Origin: Polynucleobacter rarus
GTDB lineage: Bacteria > Pseudomonadota > Gammaproteobacteria > Burkholderiales > Burkholderiaceae
Direction of reading: 5' to 3'
DNA length: 64,000 nt
Assembly: GCF_003072505.1 (NCBI RefSeq)
Contig: NZ_NTGB01000001.1
Span: 818,820-882,819 of the forward strand
Notes under the pieces: generated by a model
The model's database searches: none
Seen by the model: the letters and a program-made list of their open reading frames with translations, nothing else
Told to the model about the DNA's origin: nothing
Made by a program: the position numbers and the translations under genes
Shown here: one piece after another, positions 8,478 to 16,600 of the stretch
How the letters are laid out: each line of letters opens with the position of its first letter
How positions within the stretch are numbered: position 1 is the stretch's first letter

Positions 8478-8942
8478 ATGAATACTAATTTTGAACCAAG
8501 TCGTTGGATTTTTAAAAAAAATTGCTCATTTACACCCAAACAAGTAGGTCTATTTTATCTTGCTCAGTCTTGTTTTTCATTGATGGTTGCTAGTTTTTTT
8601 TTATTACAAGGAGTTTGGTTGGTGTTGCCATTTACTTTAATAGAGTTAGTTGTCCTAGCGATTGCTTTACTAATTTATGCCAAGCACGCCACTGATTTTG
8701 AGGAGATCGCGCTTGAGAATGGGATGCTTACAGTGACAACGGCTAATGCTAATCAAGTTACTACTTTTAAGGCGAACGCCGAATGGATAAAATTATCCAA
8801 CGAACTTACTAGTAGTAAACTAATCGGCATTCAATACCAAGGCCAGATCAAAGAAATTGGTAAATTTATACACTTTCAAAAAAGGGCTGCTTTTAAAAAG
8901 CAATTCGAGCAAAGTTTAAGAGCGATGTTATTTAAAAGTTGA
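8478..8942 (+). CDS. DUF2244 family integral membrane protein
   Basis: 154 residues from the ATG at 8478; a longer frame opens with TTG at 8460, but TGAGGA at 8461-8466 is well placed as the ribosome site for 8478. Two membrane segments occupy roughly residues 27-70 (a hairpin broken by a short loop), followed by a soluble beta-rich domain (FEEIALENGMLTVTT ... IGKFIHFQKR). This is the layout of DUF2244 proteins, often found near cytochrome oxidase assembly genes in other bacteria; none is adjacent here. The downstream PlsC-like gene follows after 28 bases. Confidence 0.75.
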   Translation: MNTNFEPSRWIFKKNCSFTPKQVGLFYLAQSCFSLMVASFFLLQGVWLVLPFTLIELVVLAIALLIYAKHATDFEEIALENGMLTVTTANANQVTTFKANAEWIKLSNELTSSKLIGIQYQGQIKEIGKFIHFQKRAAFKKQFEQSLRAMLFKS

Positions 8943-8970
8943 GCTCTAAACTTTTTTACATTAAGAAGAG

Positions 8971-9597
8971 ATGCATTTGAGTACATCATTACCAATAACT
9001 ATTCCTGTAAAAGGAAGTAAATTTGCCACTTTTTTGTTGAAGCTTCTTGGATGGAGGCTCATAGTCCCCGGATTGCCAGGCACGCACGGTATATTAGCGG
9101 CATATCCCCACACATCTAACCTCGACTTTTTTCTTTGTATGATAGCCAAGTCCGCATGCGGTATTAAAGCAAATTTTTTAGCAAAGGATAGCTTATTTAA
9201 AATCCCTGTAGTTGGTTGGTGGTTAAGTTACTTGGGGGGGAGTCCCGTGATAAGAAATAGCCCGCAAGGTTATGTTAAGAACATAGCTCAGAATATGGCT
9301 CAGGCCAGTTACTTTTGGCTGGCTATTACTCCTGAGGGAACTAGAATAAAAACACTAGGGTGGAGAAGTGGTTTTTATCATATTGCGCTAGAAACAAATT
9401 ATCCAGTTGGTTTTGTTTACTTGGATTATGGAAAAAAAACGATTGGCTTAACTTCTTTTTTTAAGATGACGGGCGATGAAGAGATTGATTTTGCTAGGAT
9501 ACGTGAGATTTATGAGGGTAAATTAGGTTTTTATCCCGAAAATATGTCACCAATTACTCTTTGGAGCCCACAAAAAGATAAAAATAGTGTAAATTAA
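8971..9597 (+). CDS. PlsC-like 1-acylglycerol-3-phosphate O-acyltransferase family protein
   Basis: 208 residues. The acyltransferase block I motif HX4D is present in AYPHTSNLDFFL, and block III PEGTR is intact (ITPEGTRIK). The region between contains hydrophobic segments expected for a membrane-associated enzyme. Such enzymes transfer an acyl chain to lysophosphatidate or related glycerolipids. The ATG at 8971 sits directly against the purine-rich AAGAAGAG; a TTG two codons later (8977) has better spacing and may be the true start. Probably co-transcribed with the DUF2244 gene. Confidence 0.8.
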   Translation: MHLSTSLPITIPVKGSKFATFLLKLLGWRLIVPGLPGTHGILAAYPHTSNLDFFLCMIAKSACGIKANFLAKDSLFKIPVVGWWLSYLGGSPVIRNSPQGYVKNIAQNMAQASYFWLAITPEGTRIKTLGWRSGFYHIALETNYPVGFVYLDYGKKTIGLTSFFKMTGDEEIDFARIREIYEGKLGFYPENMSPITLWSPQKDKNSVN

Positions 9598-9664
9598 TGG
9601 AATACTGTGCTTATGCACAGCATAAAAGCAACATTTTGCTGATGATTCAACAAATAACTATTGA

Positions 9665-9686
9665 TTACTGTTTATTTATACAGTAA
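9665..9686. repeat. Inverted repeat upstream of a small ORF
   Basis: TTACTGT and ACAGTAA flank an 8-base AT spacer in a perfect palindrome 33 bases before the 35-codon ORF. Another short palindrome, TTATGC-ACA-GCATAA, lies at 9611-9625 after the acyltransferase gene. The first could be an operator or a promoter-region element; nothing proves binding. Confidence 0.4.
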
Positions 9687-9718
9687 TATTCTTTCATAGA
9701 CACTGTGAAGGAATAAAA

Positions 9719-9826
9719 ATGAAATACATGACATCTGGTTTTAAATCATTCTTAGTATGGTTAATTTTTGACGAATCTGTTGGCGAATTTGGTAAGCGTG
9801 AGTGGGTTTGTAAGATTACTGATTAA
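9719..9826 (+). CDS. Possible small protein of 35 residues
   Basis: An ATG at 9719 with a good ribosome site (GAAGGAATAAAA) opens a 35-codon frame ending in TAA at 9824. The peptide has an amphipathic/hydrophobic middle (FKSFLVWLIF) and a charged tail (GEFGKREWVCKITD). It lies alone between the acyltransferase gene and tRNA-His, after two palindromes. I know no family. The spacing and Shine-Dalgarno favour translation, but the frame is short enough to be chance. Confidence 0.4.
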   Translation: MKYMTSGFKSFLVWLIFDESVGEFGKREWVCKITD

Positions 9827-9891
9827 GACAAATTCCGCACAAACTTAGCTACAACAAAAAATAAATTATTTTTTTCTAAGTAATTCTTCAG

Positions 9892-9920
9892 TTGAATGTA
9901 ATCTTAGGTTAAAATAATAT
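9892..9920 (+). promoter_or_regulatory. Sigma-70-type promoter of tRNA-His
   Basis: TTGAAT (-35) at 9892-9897, a 17-base spacer, and TAATAT (-10) at 9915-9920. Transcription would start around 9927, just before the tRNA at 9931. The match and position make this a confident prediction. Confidence 0.75.
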
Positions 9921-9930
9921 TCTTTTCTAC

Positions 9931-10007
9931 GGTGGCTGTAGCTCAGTTGGTAGAGTCCAGGATTGTGATTCCTGTTGTCGTGGGTTCGAGCCCCATCAGC
10001 CACCCCA
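9931..10007 (+). tRNA. tRNA-His (anticodon GTG)
   Basis: A full cloverleaf can be folded: acceptor stem GTGGCTG paired with CAGCCAC at 9997-10003, anticodon stem CAGGA/TCCTG at 9958-9974 around the loop TTGTGAT (anticodon GTG at 9965-9967), and a T-arm with GGTTCGAGCCC. An extra G at 9931 pairs with C73, the identity mark of histidine tRNA, and CCA is encoded at 10005-10007. Confidence 0.97.
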
Positions 10008-10099
10008 TTATCATAGTTGCCTCTTTAACTTTTTCTTGAACCGAACTTGTAATTTGAAAAGATCTTCAAGCGTTCAAAAATCAAGATTTAGTTGATTCA

Positions 10100-11764
10100 C
10101 TATGATTTGAGACTATAGTCCTTCAACATTTCTCGTAATTTAACTTTTAAAAGTTTTCCAGTTGCGGTTAAGGGCATCACTTCTATAAATAAAACGTCAT
10201 CTGGCATCCACCATTTGGCAATTTTTCCAGTCAAAAAAGCTAGTAAATCAGCTTTTAAGTCATCCTCTTTTTTAGTTACTTCTGGTTTTTTTACAGCTAC
10301 CAAAATAGGTCGCTCATCCCACTTAGGATGTGGGGTTGAAATACAGGCACAAATTAAAATATCAGGATGTGCACTAGCAATGTTCTCAATTTCAATAGAA
10401 GAAATCCATTCACCACCAGATTTAATTACATCTTTAGTTCGGTCGGTAATTTGCATACATCCGTCGGTATCGATAGTTGCTACGTCACCTGTTGGAAACC
10501 AGCCATCGAGAAGGGGGGATTGATCTGAGGAGAAATAATCCGAAATGACCCAAGATCCTTTGACCATTAAATTACCAAATGCTTTTCCGTCGTTTATTAA
10601 AGTTTGTCCAACATCGTCGACAATTTTCATATCAATGCCAAATAAGGATCTACCCTGCTTTTGTAAAATTAACTTTTGATTCTCTTGATTTTTTTTCAAG
10701 TCATTTGCTTTGAGGCTTGCAACTGTTCCTAAAGGAGAAAGTTCTGTCATGCCCCATGCATGAATAACTTTTACACCTAAATTAGCAAAGTTTTCCATCA
10801 TCGCAGGAGGGCAAGCAGAGCCGCCAATGACTGTTCTCTTAAAACTTGAGAATCTTAGTTGATTTTTTAAAACATATTGTAAAAGTCCAGCCCAAATCGT
10901 TGGAACTCCAGCGGACATGGTGACCTGCTCTGACTCAATTAGTGCATAAAGTGAGGCTCCGTCTAGATTTGCTCCTGGGAAAACAATTTTTGATCCTGCC
11001 ATCGCACAACTATAAGGAGTTCCCCATGCATTGACGTGAAACATTGGCACAACAGGCATGATGGTATCCATGGCTGATATATTAAGAGAGTCAGGAAGGG
11101 CGGATGCGTAAGTATGAAGAAGCGTGGATCGATGACTATAAAGCGCACCCTTTGGATTACCAGTCGTACCCGATGTATAACAAAGTGCTGAGGCCGTATT
11201 TTCATCAAAAATAGGCCAATCAAAATTACCGTCTTCTTTATCAATTAGATCTTCGTAGCAAAAAATCGGCAGTACAGAACTTTCAGGCATCTTGTTTTTA
11301 TCCACCATGCATACCCAGTGTTTTACATTGGGGCAGTGGGGATATAGTTTTTCGACTAAAGCCAGAAAAGTAATATCAAAAAAAATGCATTGATCGTCAG
11401 CGTGATGAATAATATAACTAATTTGATCCTCAAACAAGCGAGGATTAATGGTATGACAAACCATACCATTACCAGAAATCCCATAATAAAGTTCTAAATG
11501 ACGGTAACCATTCCATGCAAGGGTAGCAATTCTATCGCTAGTTTTTAGTTGAAATCGGTTCAGTGCCTGAGCAATTTTTCTGGCACGCAATTCACAATCG
11601 CCATAAGTGTAACGGTGAACATCACCTTCAGTTCTTTGAGAGACAATTTCTGTCGATCCGTGATGGTTTTTAGCATGCTTAATGATGCTAGAAATCATCA
11701 TTGGTTGGTACATCATATTTCCCATAAGTAAATCATGATTTTTGTTGGTATTCGTGTCAGTCAC
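10100..11764 (-). CDS. Fatty acyl-CoA ligase (AMP-binding superfamily)
   Basis: 554 residues from a GTG start at 11762-11764, chosen because CAGGAG lies seven bases upstream. The adenylate-forming signature is YTSGTTGNPKGALYSHRS near residue 190; later motifs include GWFPTGDVATID and DRTKDVIKSGGEWIS, and the catalytic lysine motif TATGKLLK near the C-terminus. These enzymes activate a carboxylic acid with ATP and load it on coenzyme A. The overall pattern resembles medium/long-chain fatty acid ligases of beta-oxidation; chain-length preference cannot be read from sequence. It stands alone, between tRNA-His and a divergent DUF924 gene. Confidence 0.9.
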   Translation of the reverse strand: MTDTNTNKNHDLLMGNMMYQPMMISSIIKHAKNHHGSTEIVSQRTEGDVHRYTYGDCELRARKIAQALNRFQLKTSDRIATLAWNGYRHLELYYGISGNGMVCHTINPRLFEDQISYIIHHADDQCIFFDITFLALVEKLYPHCPNVKHWVCMVDKNKMPESSVLPIFCYEDLIDKEDGNFDWPIFDENTASALCYTSGTTGNPKGALYSHRSTLLHTYASALPDSLNISAMDTIMPVVPMFHVNAWGTPYSCAMAGSKIVFPGANLDGASLYALIESEQVTMSAGVPTIWAGLLQYVLKNQLRFSSFKRTVIGGSACPPAMMENFANLGVKVIHAWGMTELSPLGTVASLKANDLKKNQENQKLILQKQGRSLFGIDMKIVDDVGQTLINDGKAFGNLMVKGSWVISDYFSSDQSPLLDGWFPTGDVATIDTDGCMQITDRTKDVIKSGGEWISSIEIENIASAHPDILICACISTPHPKWDERPILVAVKKPEVTKKEDDLKADLLAFLTGKIAKWWMPDDVLFIEVMPLTATGKLLKVKLREMLKDYSLKS

Positions 11765-11950
11765 TTTGTATCTCCTGTAGATTTATATTTACTTAATATT
11801 AGAGCTCTTCAGCTTCAAGCGCAACTTCACTTCTGCCTTCATTAAAGACTCGCTATATAGTAGTGGCAGTAACTTCTGCCATTTCATGAGATTCATTGAT
11901 TCAAATAACTCATTTATTTCACTTTTAAAAGAAATTGGTAATATGGAGAT

Positions 11951-12499
11951 ATGATGGAAAAAAACTTTGGGCAAATAATTGATTTTTGGTTTGTAGAAAT
12001 TGCACCAAAAGATTGGTGGATAAAATCTATTGATTTTGATCGTATGATTGCGGATCGATTTCAAGAGATCCACAAAGCGGCCCATGCGGGTGAACTTTTT
12101 TCTTGGCGTCAATACCCATTGGGTCGACTTGCAGAAATTATCGTATTAGATCAGTTTTCTAGAAATATGTTTCGCGATAAACCAGAATCATTTAAGTGCG
12201 ACCCAATGGCTCTAGCCTTAAGCATGGTTGCAATAGATGCTCATGCAGATACAGGAATGACACCAGATCAAAAGGGATTTTTGTATATGCCGATGATGCA
12301 TAGTGAGTCTCTTCTTGTTCATGATTATGCTGAATCATTTTTTTCACAAGAAGGCTGTGAATCCTATGCTAGATCTGCAAAGCGGCATAAGGAAATTATT
12401 CAACTCTTTGGTCGTTATCCCCATCGTAATCACATTTTAGGGAGAGAGTCTTCTGTTGAGGAAATCGAATTTCTTCAGCAACCAGGTTCGAGTTTTTGA
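11951..12499 (+). CDS. DUF924 family protein
   Basis: 182 residues (or 181 from the second ATG at 11954, which is better spaced from GGAGAT). Family hallmarks are visible: IIDFWFVEIAPKDWW at the N-terminus, LGRLAEIIVLDQFSRNMFRD in the middle, and FLYMPMMHSESLL followed by a C-terminal RHKEIIQLFGRYPHRN. DUF924 proteins are all-alpha with a TPR-like fold and unknown role. It is convergent with a TctC-type gene. Identification of family is strong, function unknown. Confidence 0.87.
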   Translation: MMEKNFGQIIDFWFVEIAPKDWWIKSIDFDRMIADRFQEIHKAAHAGELFSWRQYPLGRLAEIIVLDQFSRNMFRDKPESFKCDPMALALSMVAIDAHADTGMTPDQKGFLYMPMMHSESLLVHDYAESFFSQEGCESYARSAKRHKEIIQLFGRYPHRNHILGRESSVEEIEFLQQPGSSF

Positions 12500-12557
12500 A
12501 GTAGATTATTTTTATATTGAATTAAAACTTTTCATAAGAAAAATTAGTCCCTTCCTA

Positions 12558-13544
12558 TTACTGAGCGACCAATTTCTGTTGATTAAATAAATTGATTGTT
12601 TTATCAAGTTCTGATTGAATGTATTTTTTGAATTGTTGAGCGCTTCCGCCAATTGGCTCAGCTCCTTCTTGCAGTAATTGTTCTTTTACTGAATTGTCTT
12701 GCAAACAACTATTAGCAGCCTGATTGATTTTAGTGATAATCTCTGAGGGAGTGCCTACAGGAGCTAGAAGTCCATACCACGAGCCCGTTGAATAGTCTGG
12801 ATATCCAGACTCCGCCATCGTTGGTAATTGTGGAAATGCCTTACTACGTTTTTTACTTGTTACGGCAATTGCTTTGAGACGGTTACTACTTACCATAGGA
12901 GCAATTGCTACAACACTACTGAACATTATTTGTACTTGGCCAGACAACAAGTCAGTCATTGCCGGTGCCAAGCCCTTATAAGGGACGTGAACCATCTCAA
13001 CGTTTGCCATCGACTCATACATCATTGCGGCTAATTGAGCTGAACTACCATTACCGTTAGAAGCATAGTTAATTTGCCCAGGACGTGATTTGAGGTATTC
13101 AGTTAGCTGTGATATGGAATTAACTGGAATTTTTGGATTTGTTACTACTAGAAGAGGAGCCTCAGCTAGTAGAATAATAGGTTCAAAGTCTTTAGTAGGA
13201 TGATAGGCGAGGTTTTTATTGAATGTTGGATTAATGGCCAAACTACCAATACCACCTAAAAATATCGTATATCCATCTGGTGCAGATTTAGCTGAGAAAT
13301 CGGCGCCAAGACTACCTCCAGCGCCAGGTTTATTGTCGATAAATACTTGTTGACCTAGTTTTTCAGTTAGTTTAGCTGCAATTACTCGAGCGACAGAGTC
13401 GTTACCACCTCCTGCAGCGAAGGGAACGACTAACTTGATTGGCTTGGTAGGATAAGCCGCACCATGAGCAAGTCCTGTAAAAATAAAACCAATCAAATAA
13501 AGGGAGTATTGGATGAATCGAAGTCTCTTTTTTTTGTTCTGCAT
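12558..13544 (-). CDS. TctC/Bug-family periplasmic substrate-binding protein
   Basis: 328 residues from an ATG at 13542-13544; the open frame extends 27 codons further, but only this start gives a signal peptide (basic NKKKRLRF, hydrophobic core, AHG-A cleavage). The mature start YPTKPIKLVVPFAAGGGNDSVAR and the segment NKPGAGGSLGADFSAKSAPDGYT are diagnostic of Bug proteins, which bind carboxylates such as tricarboxylates and other organic acids. No tctA or tctB permease gene lies nearby, so it is an orphan receptor. The ligand is not predictable. One of five such genes in the window. Confidence 0.92.
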   Translation of the reverse strand: MQNKKKRLRFIQYSLYLIGFIFTGLAHGAAYPTKPIKLVVPFAAGGGNDSVARVIAAKLTEKLGQQVFIDNKPGAGGSLGADFSAKSAPDGYTIFLGGIGSLAINPTFNKNLAYHPTKDFEPIILLAEAPLLVVTNPKIPVNSISQLTEYLKSRPGQINYASNGNGSSAQLAAMMYESMANVEMVHVPYKGLAPAMTDLLSGQVQIMFSSVVAIAPMVSSNRLKAIAVTSKKRSKAFPQLPTMAESGYPDYSTGSWYGLLAPVGTPSEIITKINQAANSCLQDNSVKEQLLQEGAEPIGGSAQQFKKYIQSELDKTINLFNQQKLVAQ

Positions 13545-13829
13545 CAATTTACCAGCTCTTGGATGAAGTATTCGGAATAAAAGAATTATATTCTCTAAAG
13601 TCTTTGAAGTTGATAGCCTGCCCACTGAAATTTAAAGCATCCAACATTTGAATCAGAAATACTTCATTGTATGATCCTAACATTACTTGAATCGTCATCT
13701 TTTACATGATACATTGAATTCATGTAACAAGCTTTCCTGATTTATTCGAAGCAACTCATGATTAAAAATTCCCACATATAATGCGTTGACCGTATTGTGG
13801 ACATTACTCGTTTAAAAGATATCTGATCC

Positions 13830-15488
13830 ATGGCACGCCTTTATCCTGATGACTATTTAGATACCTACTCTACTGAAATTTACAGTAGTGAATTTGAGAC
13901 TTTAGAAAAACTCAAAGCGGGTTTGTCAGATCAGTATGAGATATTTCATGGTGTCCATTGGAGCAACTTTAAAGGAAAAGCTATCTATGGTGAAATTGAT
14001 TTTTTAATACTTCATCCCAATGGACGTTTGTTAGCAATAGAACAAAAAAATATTGAATTAGAATTTCGACAAGGTGATTTAATTGCTCGTTACGGAAAAA
14101 ATCAAGAAGAAAAAGTCGTAACATCCCAGATTGTTCGAAATATTTCTAATCTTCGAACCAAGTTTTCAGATACGCATCCCCACCTTGCCTTGCAAATTGA
14201 TCACATATTGTATTTGCCTACCTCAAACTACAGCGCGGCTGTGCCGGTGAATGTAGGGCGTATTGTCGATAGCTCTAATGCAAATAACTTACCTGAGATA
14301 ATCCGAGAGATTTTGGAATCTTACACAGATTCACTCCCGAAGAATTTAGCGTTACATGAGGATATTCACCGATTCCTTATATCGCAATTAAAGTTAACAC
14401 CTAATGTTGGTGTTCTCAGCCAACAGGTTAAAGAGGTTAGTTTTAATTTATCACGAGGGCTTAGTGATTGGGTACACCGATTAGAATTTAGTCCGTTTCG
14501 ATTGCATATTCAAGGCACCGCAGGTTCAGGTAAAACTCAGCTCGCCTTAAAAGAATTAAGTCTAGCGAATGAAAAAAATCTTTATGGCCTGTATTTATGC
14601 TTTAACAGACCATTGGTAGATTCGATTAAAAAATTTGTACCCAACCCTCAAATTTGTTTTACTTTTCATGAACTTGCAAAAAATATTGCTGATTTATTAA
14701 ACTTACCTGTTAATTTGTTATCTACTCAAGCATTTTTAGAATTAGAAATGATTTTTGCAAAGCATGCAGGACAACTTGCCAATCAGTTTGATTATTTAGT
14801 TGTTGATGAAGGACAAGACTTTAAGGTTGAGTGGAGAGACTCAATTTGTCAAATGGTCAAGCCTGATGGAAGAATCATTTGGATGGAAGATGTGGGTCAA
14901 ACCATTTATCCTGATCGACTTATGAACGATTGGGGAGGCTGGGTAAATTTTAAATTACCAATTAATTTCCGTTCTCCAAAACTCATTGTTGATTTAATTA
15001 ATGAGTTGCAATTAACTAGTGAGGAAATAGTTAGTGGCAGTCCCATGATAGGGGAGTTGACCGGATTGAGAACTTATCAAAAATTAGAAAAAGGTGCACT
15101 ATTTAAAGCGACCCAAATTGAAGTTCAAAATTTATTAAATAATGGATATGATGCTGCCAATATCGCAATCGTGACTTTTTGTGGCGCTAATCGAAGTGAG
15201 ATTCTGAATTCCAATCAGATGCATATAGCCAATAAGCCGATAAAGAAATTAATTGGATATAGTCCTGAAAATCAACCAATCTGGAGTAACGGAGATGTTT
15301 TGGTGGATACTATTTATCGATTCAAAGGATTGTCTGCTGATGCAGTGATTATCACTGAAGTGGACTTTACTTCATGGAGTACACATGAAAAAAATAAACT
15401 ATTTGTAGCTTTGACAAGGGCTAGATTGAAAGTCGTGATTGTTGCAAGTGAAGAAGCAACGAATTTGATTGAAGAACAACTCAATTAA
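13830..15488 (+). CDS. NERD-domain superfamily I DNA/RNA helicase
   Basis: 552 residues. The N-terminus (about 30-130) is a NERD nuclease-related domain with the PD-(D/E)XK-like residues Asp57 (GEIDFLIL) and Glu71/Lys73 (AIEQK). A UvrD-like helicase core follows: Walker A GTAGSGKT at 229-236, Walker B VVDEGQDF at 324-331, motif IV-like NFRSPKLIVDL, and motif VI VALTRARLKVVI near the C-terminus. It is shorter than UvrD/RecB helicases, with reduced accessory subdomains. Such proteins may process DNA or RNA; a few similar genes are found in phage-defence settings, but nothing else here supports defence. It stands alone, convergent with the cold-shock genes. Confidence 0.85.
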   Translation: MARLYPDDYLDTYSTEIYSSEFETLEKLKAGLSDQYEIFHGVHWSNFKGKAIYGEIDFLILHPNGRLLAIEQKNIELEFRQGDLIARYGKNQEEKVVTSQIVRNISNLRTKFSDTHPHLALQIDHILYLPTSNYSAAVPVNVGRIVDSSNANNLPEIIREILESYTDSLPKNLALHEDIHRFLISQLKLTPNVGVLSQQVKEVSFNLSRGLSDWVHRLEFSPFRLHIQGTAGSGKTQLALKELSLANEKNLYGLYLCFNRPLVDSIKKFVPNPQICFTFHELAKNIADLLNLPVNLLSTQAFLELEMIFAKHAGQLANQFDYLVVDEGQDFKVEWRDSICQMVKPDGRIIWMEDVGQTIYPDRLMNDWGGWVNFKLPINFRSPKLIVDLINELQLTSEEIVSGSPMIGELTGLRTYQKLEKGALFKATQIEVQNLLNNGYDAANIAIVTFCGANRSEILNSNQMHIANKPIKKLIGYSPENQPIWSNGDVLVDTIYRFKGLSADAVIITEVDFTSWSTHEKNKLFVALTRARLKVVIVASEEATNLIEEQLN

Positions 15489-15524
15489 CCGAACTGCACC
15501 AACATCATTAGTGATTACGAATTT

Positions 15525-15575
15525 AAAAAAATAAAAAGTCTGTAAATTGAACTCAAAGAATTCAAATTACAGACT
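15525..15575 (-). terminator. Intrinsic terminator of the proximal cold-shock gene
   Basis: A 15-bp stem with one mismatch (arms 15537-15551 and 15561-15575, nine-base loop) is followed, in minus-strand sense, by a run of U residues (A-rich 15525-15536 on the plus strand). It would end minus-strand transcripts coming from the csp genes, and the stem may also stop plus-strand readthrough from the helicase gene. Confidence 0.75.
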
Positions 15576-15616
15576 CAAACAAACATCAATCTAGTACCTA
15601 AGTCGTTATGACTTAA

Positions 15617-15820
15617 TTACATAGGCACAATGTTACTAGCTTGTTTGCCTTTAGGACCAGTTGTTACTTCAAAAGAAACCTTTTGGCCTTCTTTTAAAGA
15701 TTTAAAACCATTGGAGTTAATTGCTGAGAAATGAGCAAATAAATCTTCGCCACCTTCATCAGGAGTTACAAAACCAAAACCTTTAGCGTCGTTAAACCAC
15801 TTTACAATACCTGTTGCCAT
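15617..15820 (-). CDS. cspA: Cold-shock protein, CspA family
   Basis: 67 residues from the ATG at 15818-15820, the start that gives the canonical [11 protein letters not shown]; the frame is open 19 codons further upstream but that extension is not family-like. RNA-binding motifs RNP1 (KGFGFVTPD) and RNP2 (DLFAHFSAI) are intact. The protein is a single-stranded nucleic acid chaperone. It differs from the neighbouring copy at only a handful of positions and in its C-terminal residues (VPM instead of QAA), indicating a recent tandem duplication. Terminated by the hairpin just downstream. Confidence 0.95.
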   Translation of the reverse strand: MATGIVKWFNDAKGFGFVTPDEGGEDLFAHFSAINSNGFKSLKEGQKVSFEVTTGPKGKQASNIVPM

Positions 15821-16048
15821 AAATACTTTCGTTAGTTGAAACAAATTAATTAAAAAAACATCCCTTCCTACAAACAAGATCCTAAAAAATTTCTTGATGA
15901 AATCGCATTGATTATTCCTGGTTAAGGGATCAATGTATCATCAATAATTAAGGGATTTTTCGGTAGGGGAGAAAAACATAATGACTTCTACCTATTAATA
16001 GAGTACTGATTAGTAACAAAGTTAACAGGCAGAAAATTTGAAAGGTAA

Positions 16049-16252
16049 TTAGGCAGCTTGAATATTGCTAGCTTGTTTGCCCTTTGGTCCTTGAGTCACT
16101 TCAAAAGAGACTTTTTGACCTTCTTTGAGGGTTTTAAAACCATTCATATTAATCGCTGAGAAGTGAGCGAATAAATCTTCACCACCTTCATCAGGAGTTA
16201 CGAAACCAAAACCTTTTGCATCATTAAACCACTTTACAATACCTGTTGCCAT
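16049..16252 (-). CDS. cspA: Cold-shock protein, CspA family (second copy)
   Basis: 67 residues, near-identical to the copy 228 bases downstream and with the same RNP1 and RNP2 motifs. A promoter with TTGACT and CAAAAT boxes 17 bases apart lies at 16370-16398 (minus strand), giving a leader of about 110 bases before the ATG. Long 5' leaders are normal for cold-shock mRNAs and often control translation by temperature-dependent folding. The two genes may be transcribed together or separately. Confidence 0.95.
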   Translation of the reverse strand: MATGIVKWFNDAKGFGFVTPDEGGEDLFAHFSAINMNGFKTLKEGQKVSFEVTQGPKGKQASNIQAA

Positions 16253-16600
16253 AAAAAAGAACTTTCAAATAAAAAATTAAACTGATAAATCTGAAGATGA
16301 ATAGATAAACACCCTCACCTCGATTCGCTATTTACCAGTAACTTACTAAAAATAACGAACTGAATGAACATTTTGTTATTTGTTTAGGGATAAGTCAACG
16401 AATATTATTGATTTTTTTGAATAAATAGATAAAATAGTCACTTTTTTTTAAAAAATCCAACATTCTTAGTCAAATCTTCGTTAAAACAAAGATAAAAGAT
16501 CACCTAAGATAGCAATTTAGGCTGAATGTATGACTTTAGTGTTTGTTAGCATTATTTTTTCTAGCTGTCTAATCTATATTCAATCCATTAAAATAATCTC
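16253..16600. other. Divergent intergenic region between csp and the hydroxyacid dehydrogenase gene
   Basis: 348 bases without a gene. The part next to csp holds the probable cold-shock leader and promoter. The remainder (16400-16600) is strongly A+T-rich with T-runs; it presumably contains the plus-strand promoter of the 2-hydroxyacid dehydrogenase gene, which I could not pin down. Confidence 0.6.
16370..16398 (-). promoter_or_regulatory. Putative sigma-70 promoter of the upstream csp gene
   Basis: In minus-strand sense TTGACT (16398-16393) is followed after exactly 17 bases by CAAAAT (16375-16370). Transcription would start near 16363, leaving a leader of roughly 110 bases. The -35 match is good and the -10 fair. 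Confidence 0.5.

Noticed and set aside
11789..12112. 107-codon minus-strand ORF overlapping the DUF924 gene
   Set aside because: The plus-strand DUF924 frame is clearly recognisable over the same bases; the antisense frame is low-complexity.
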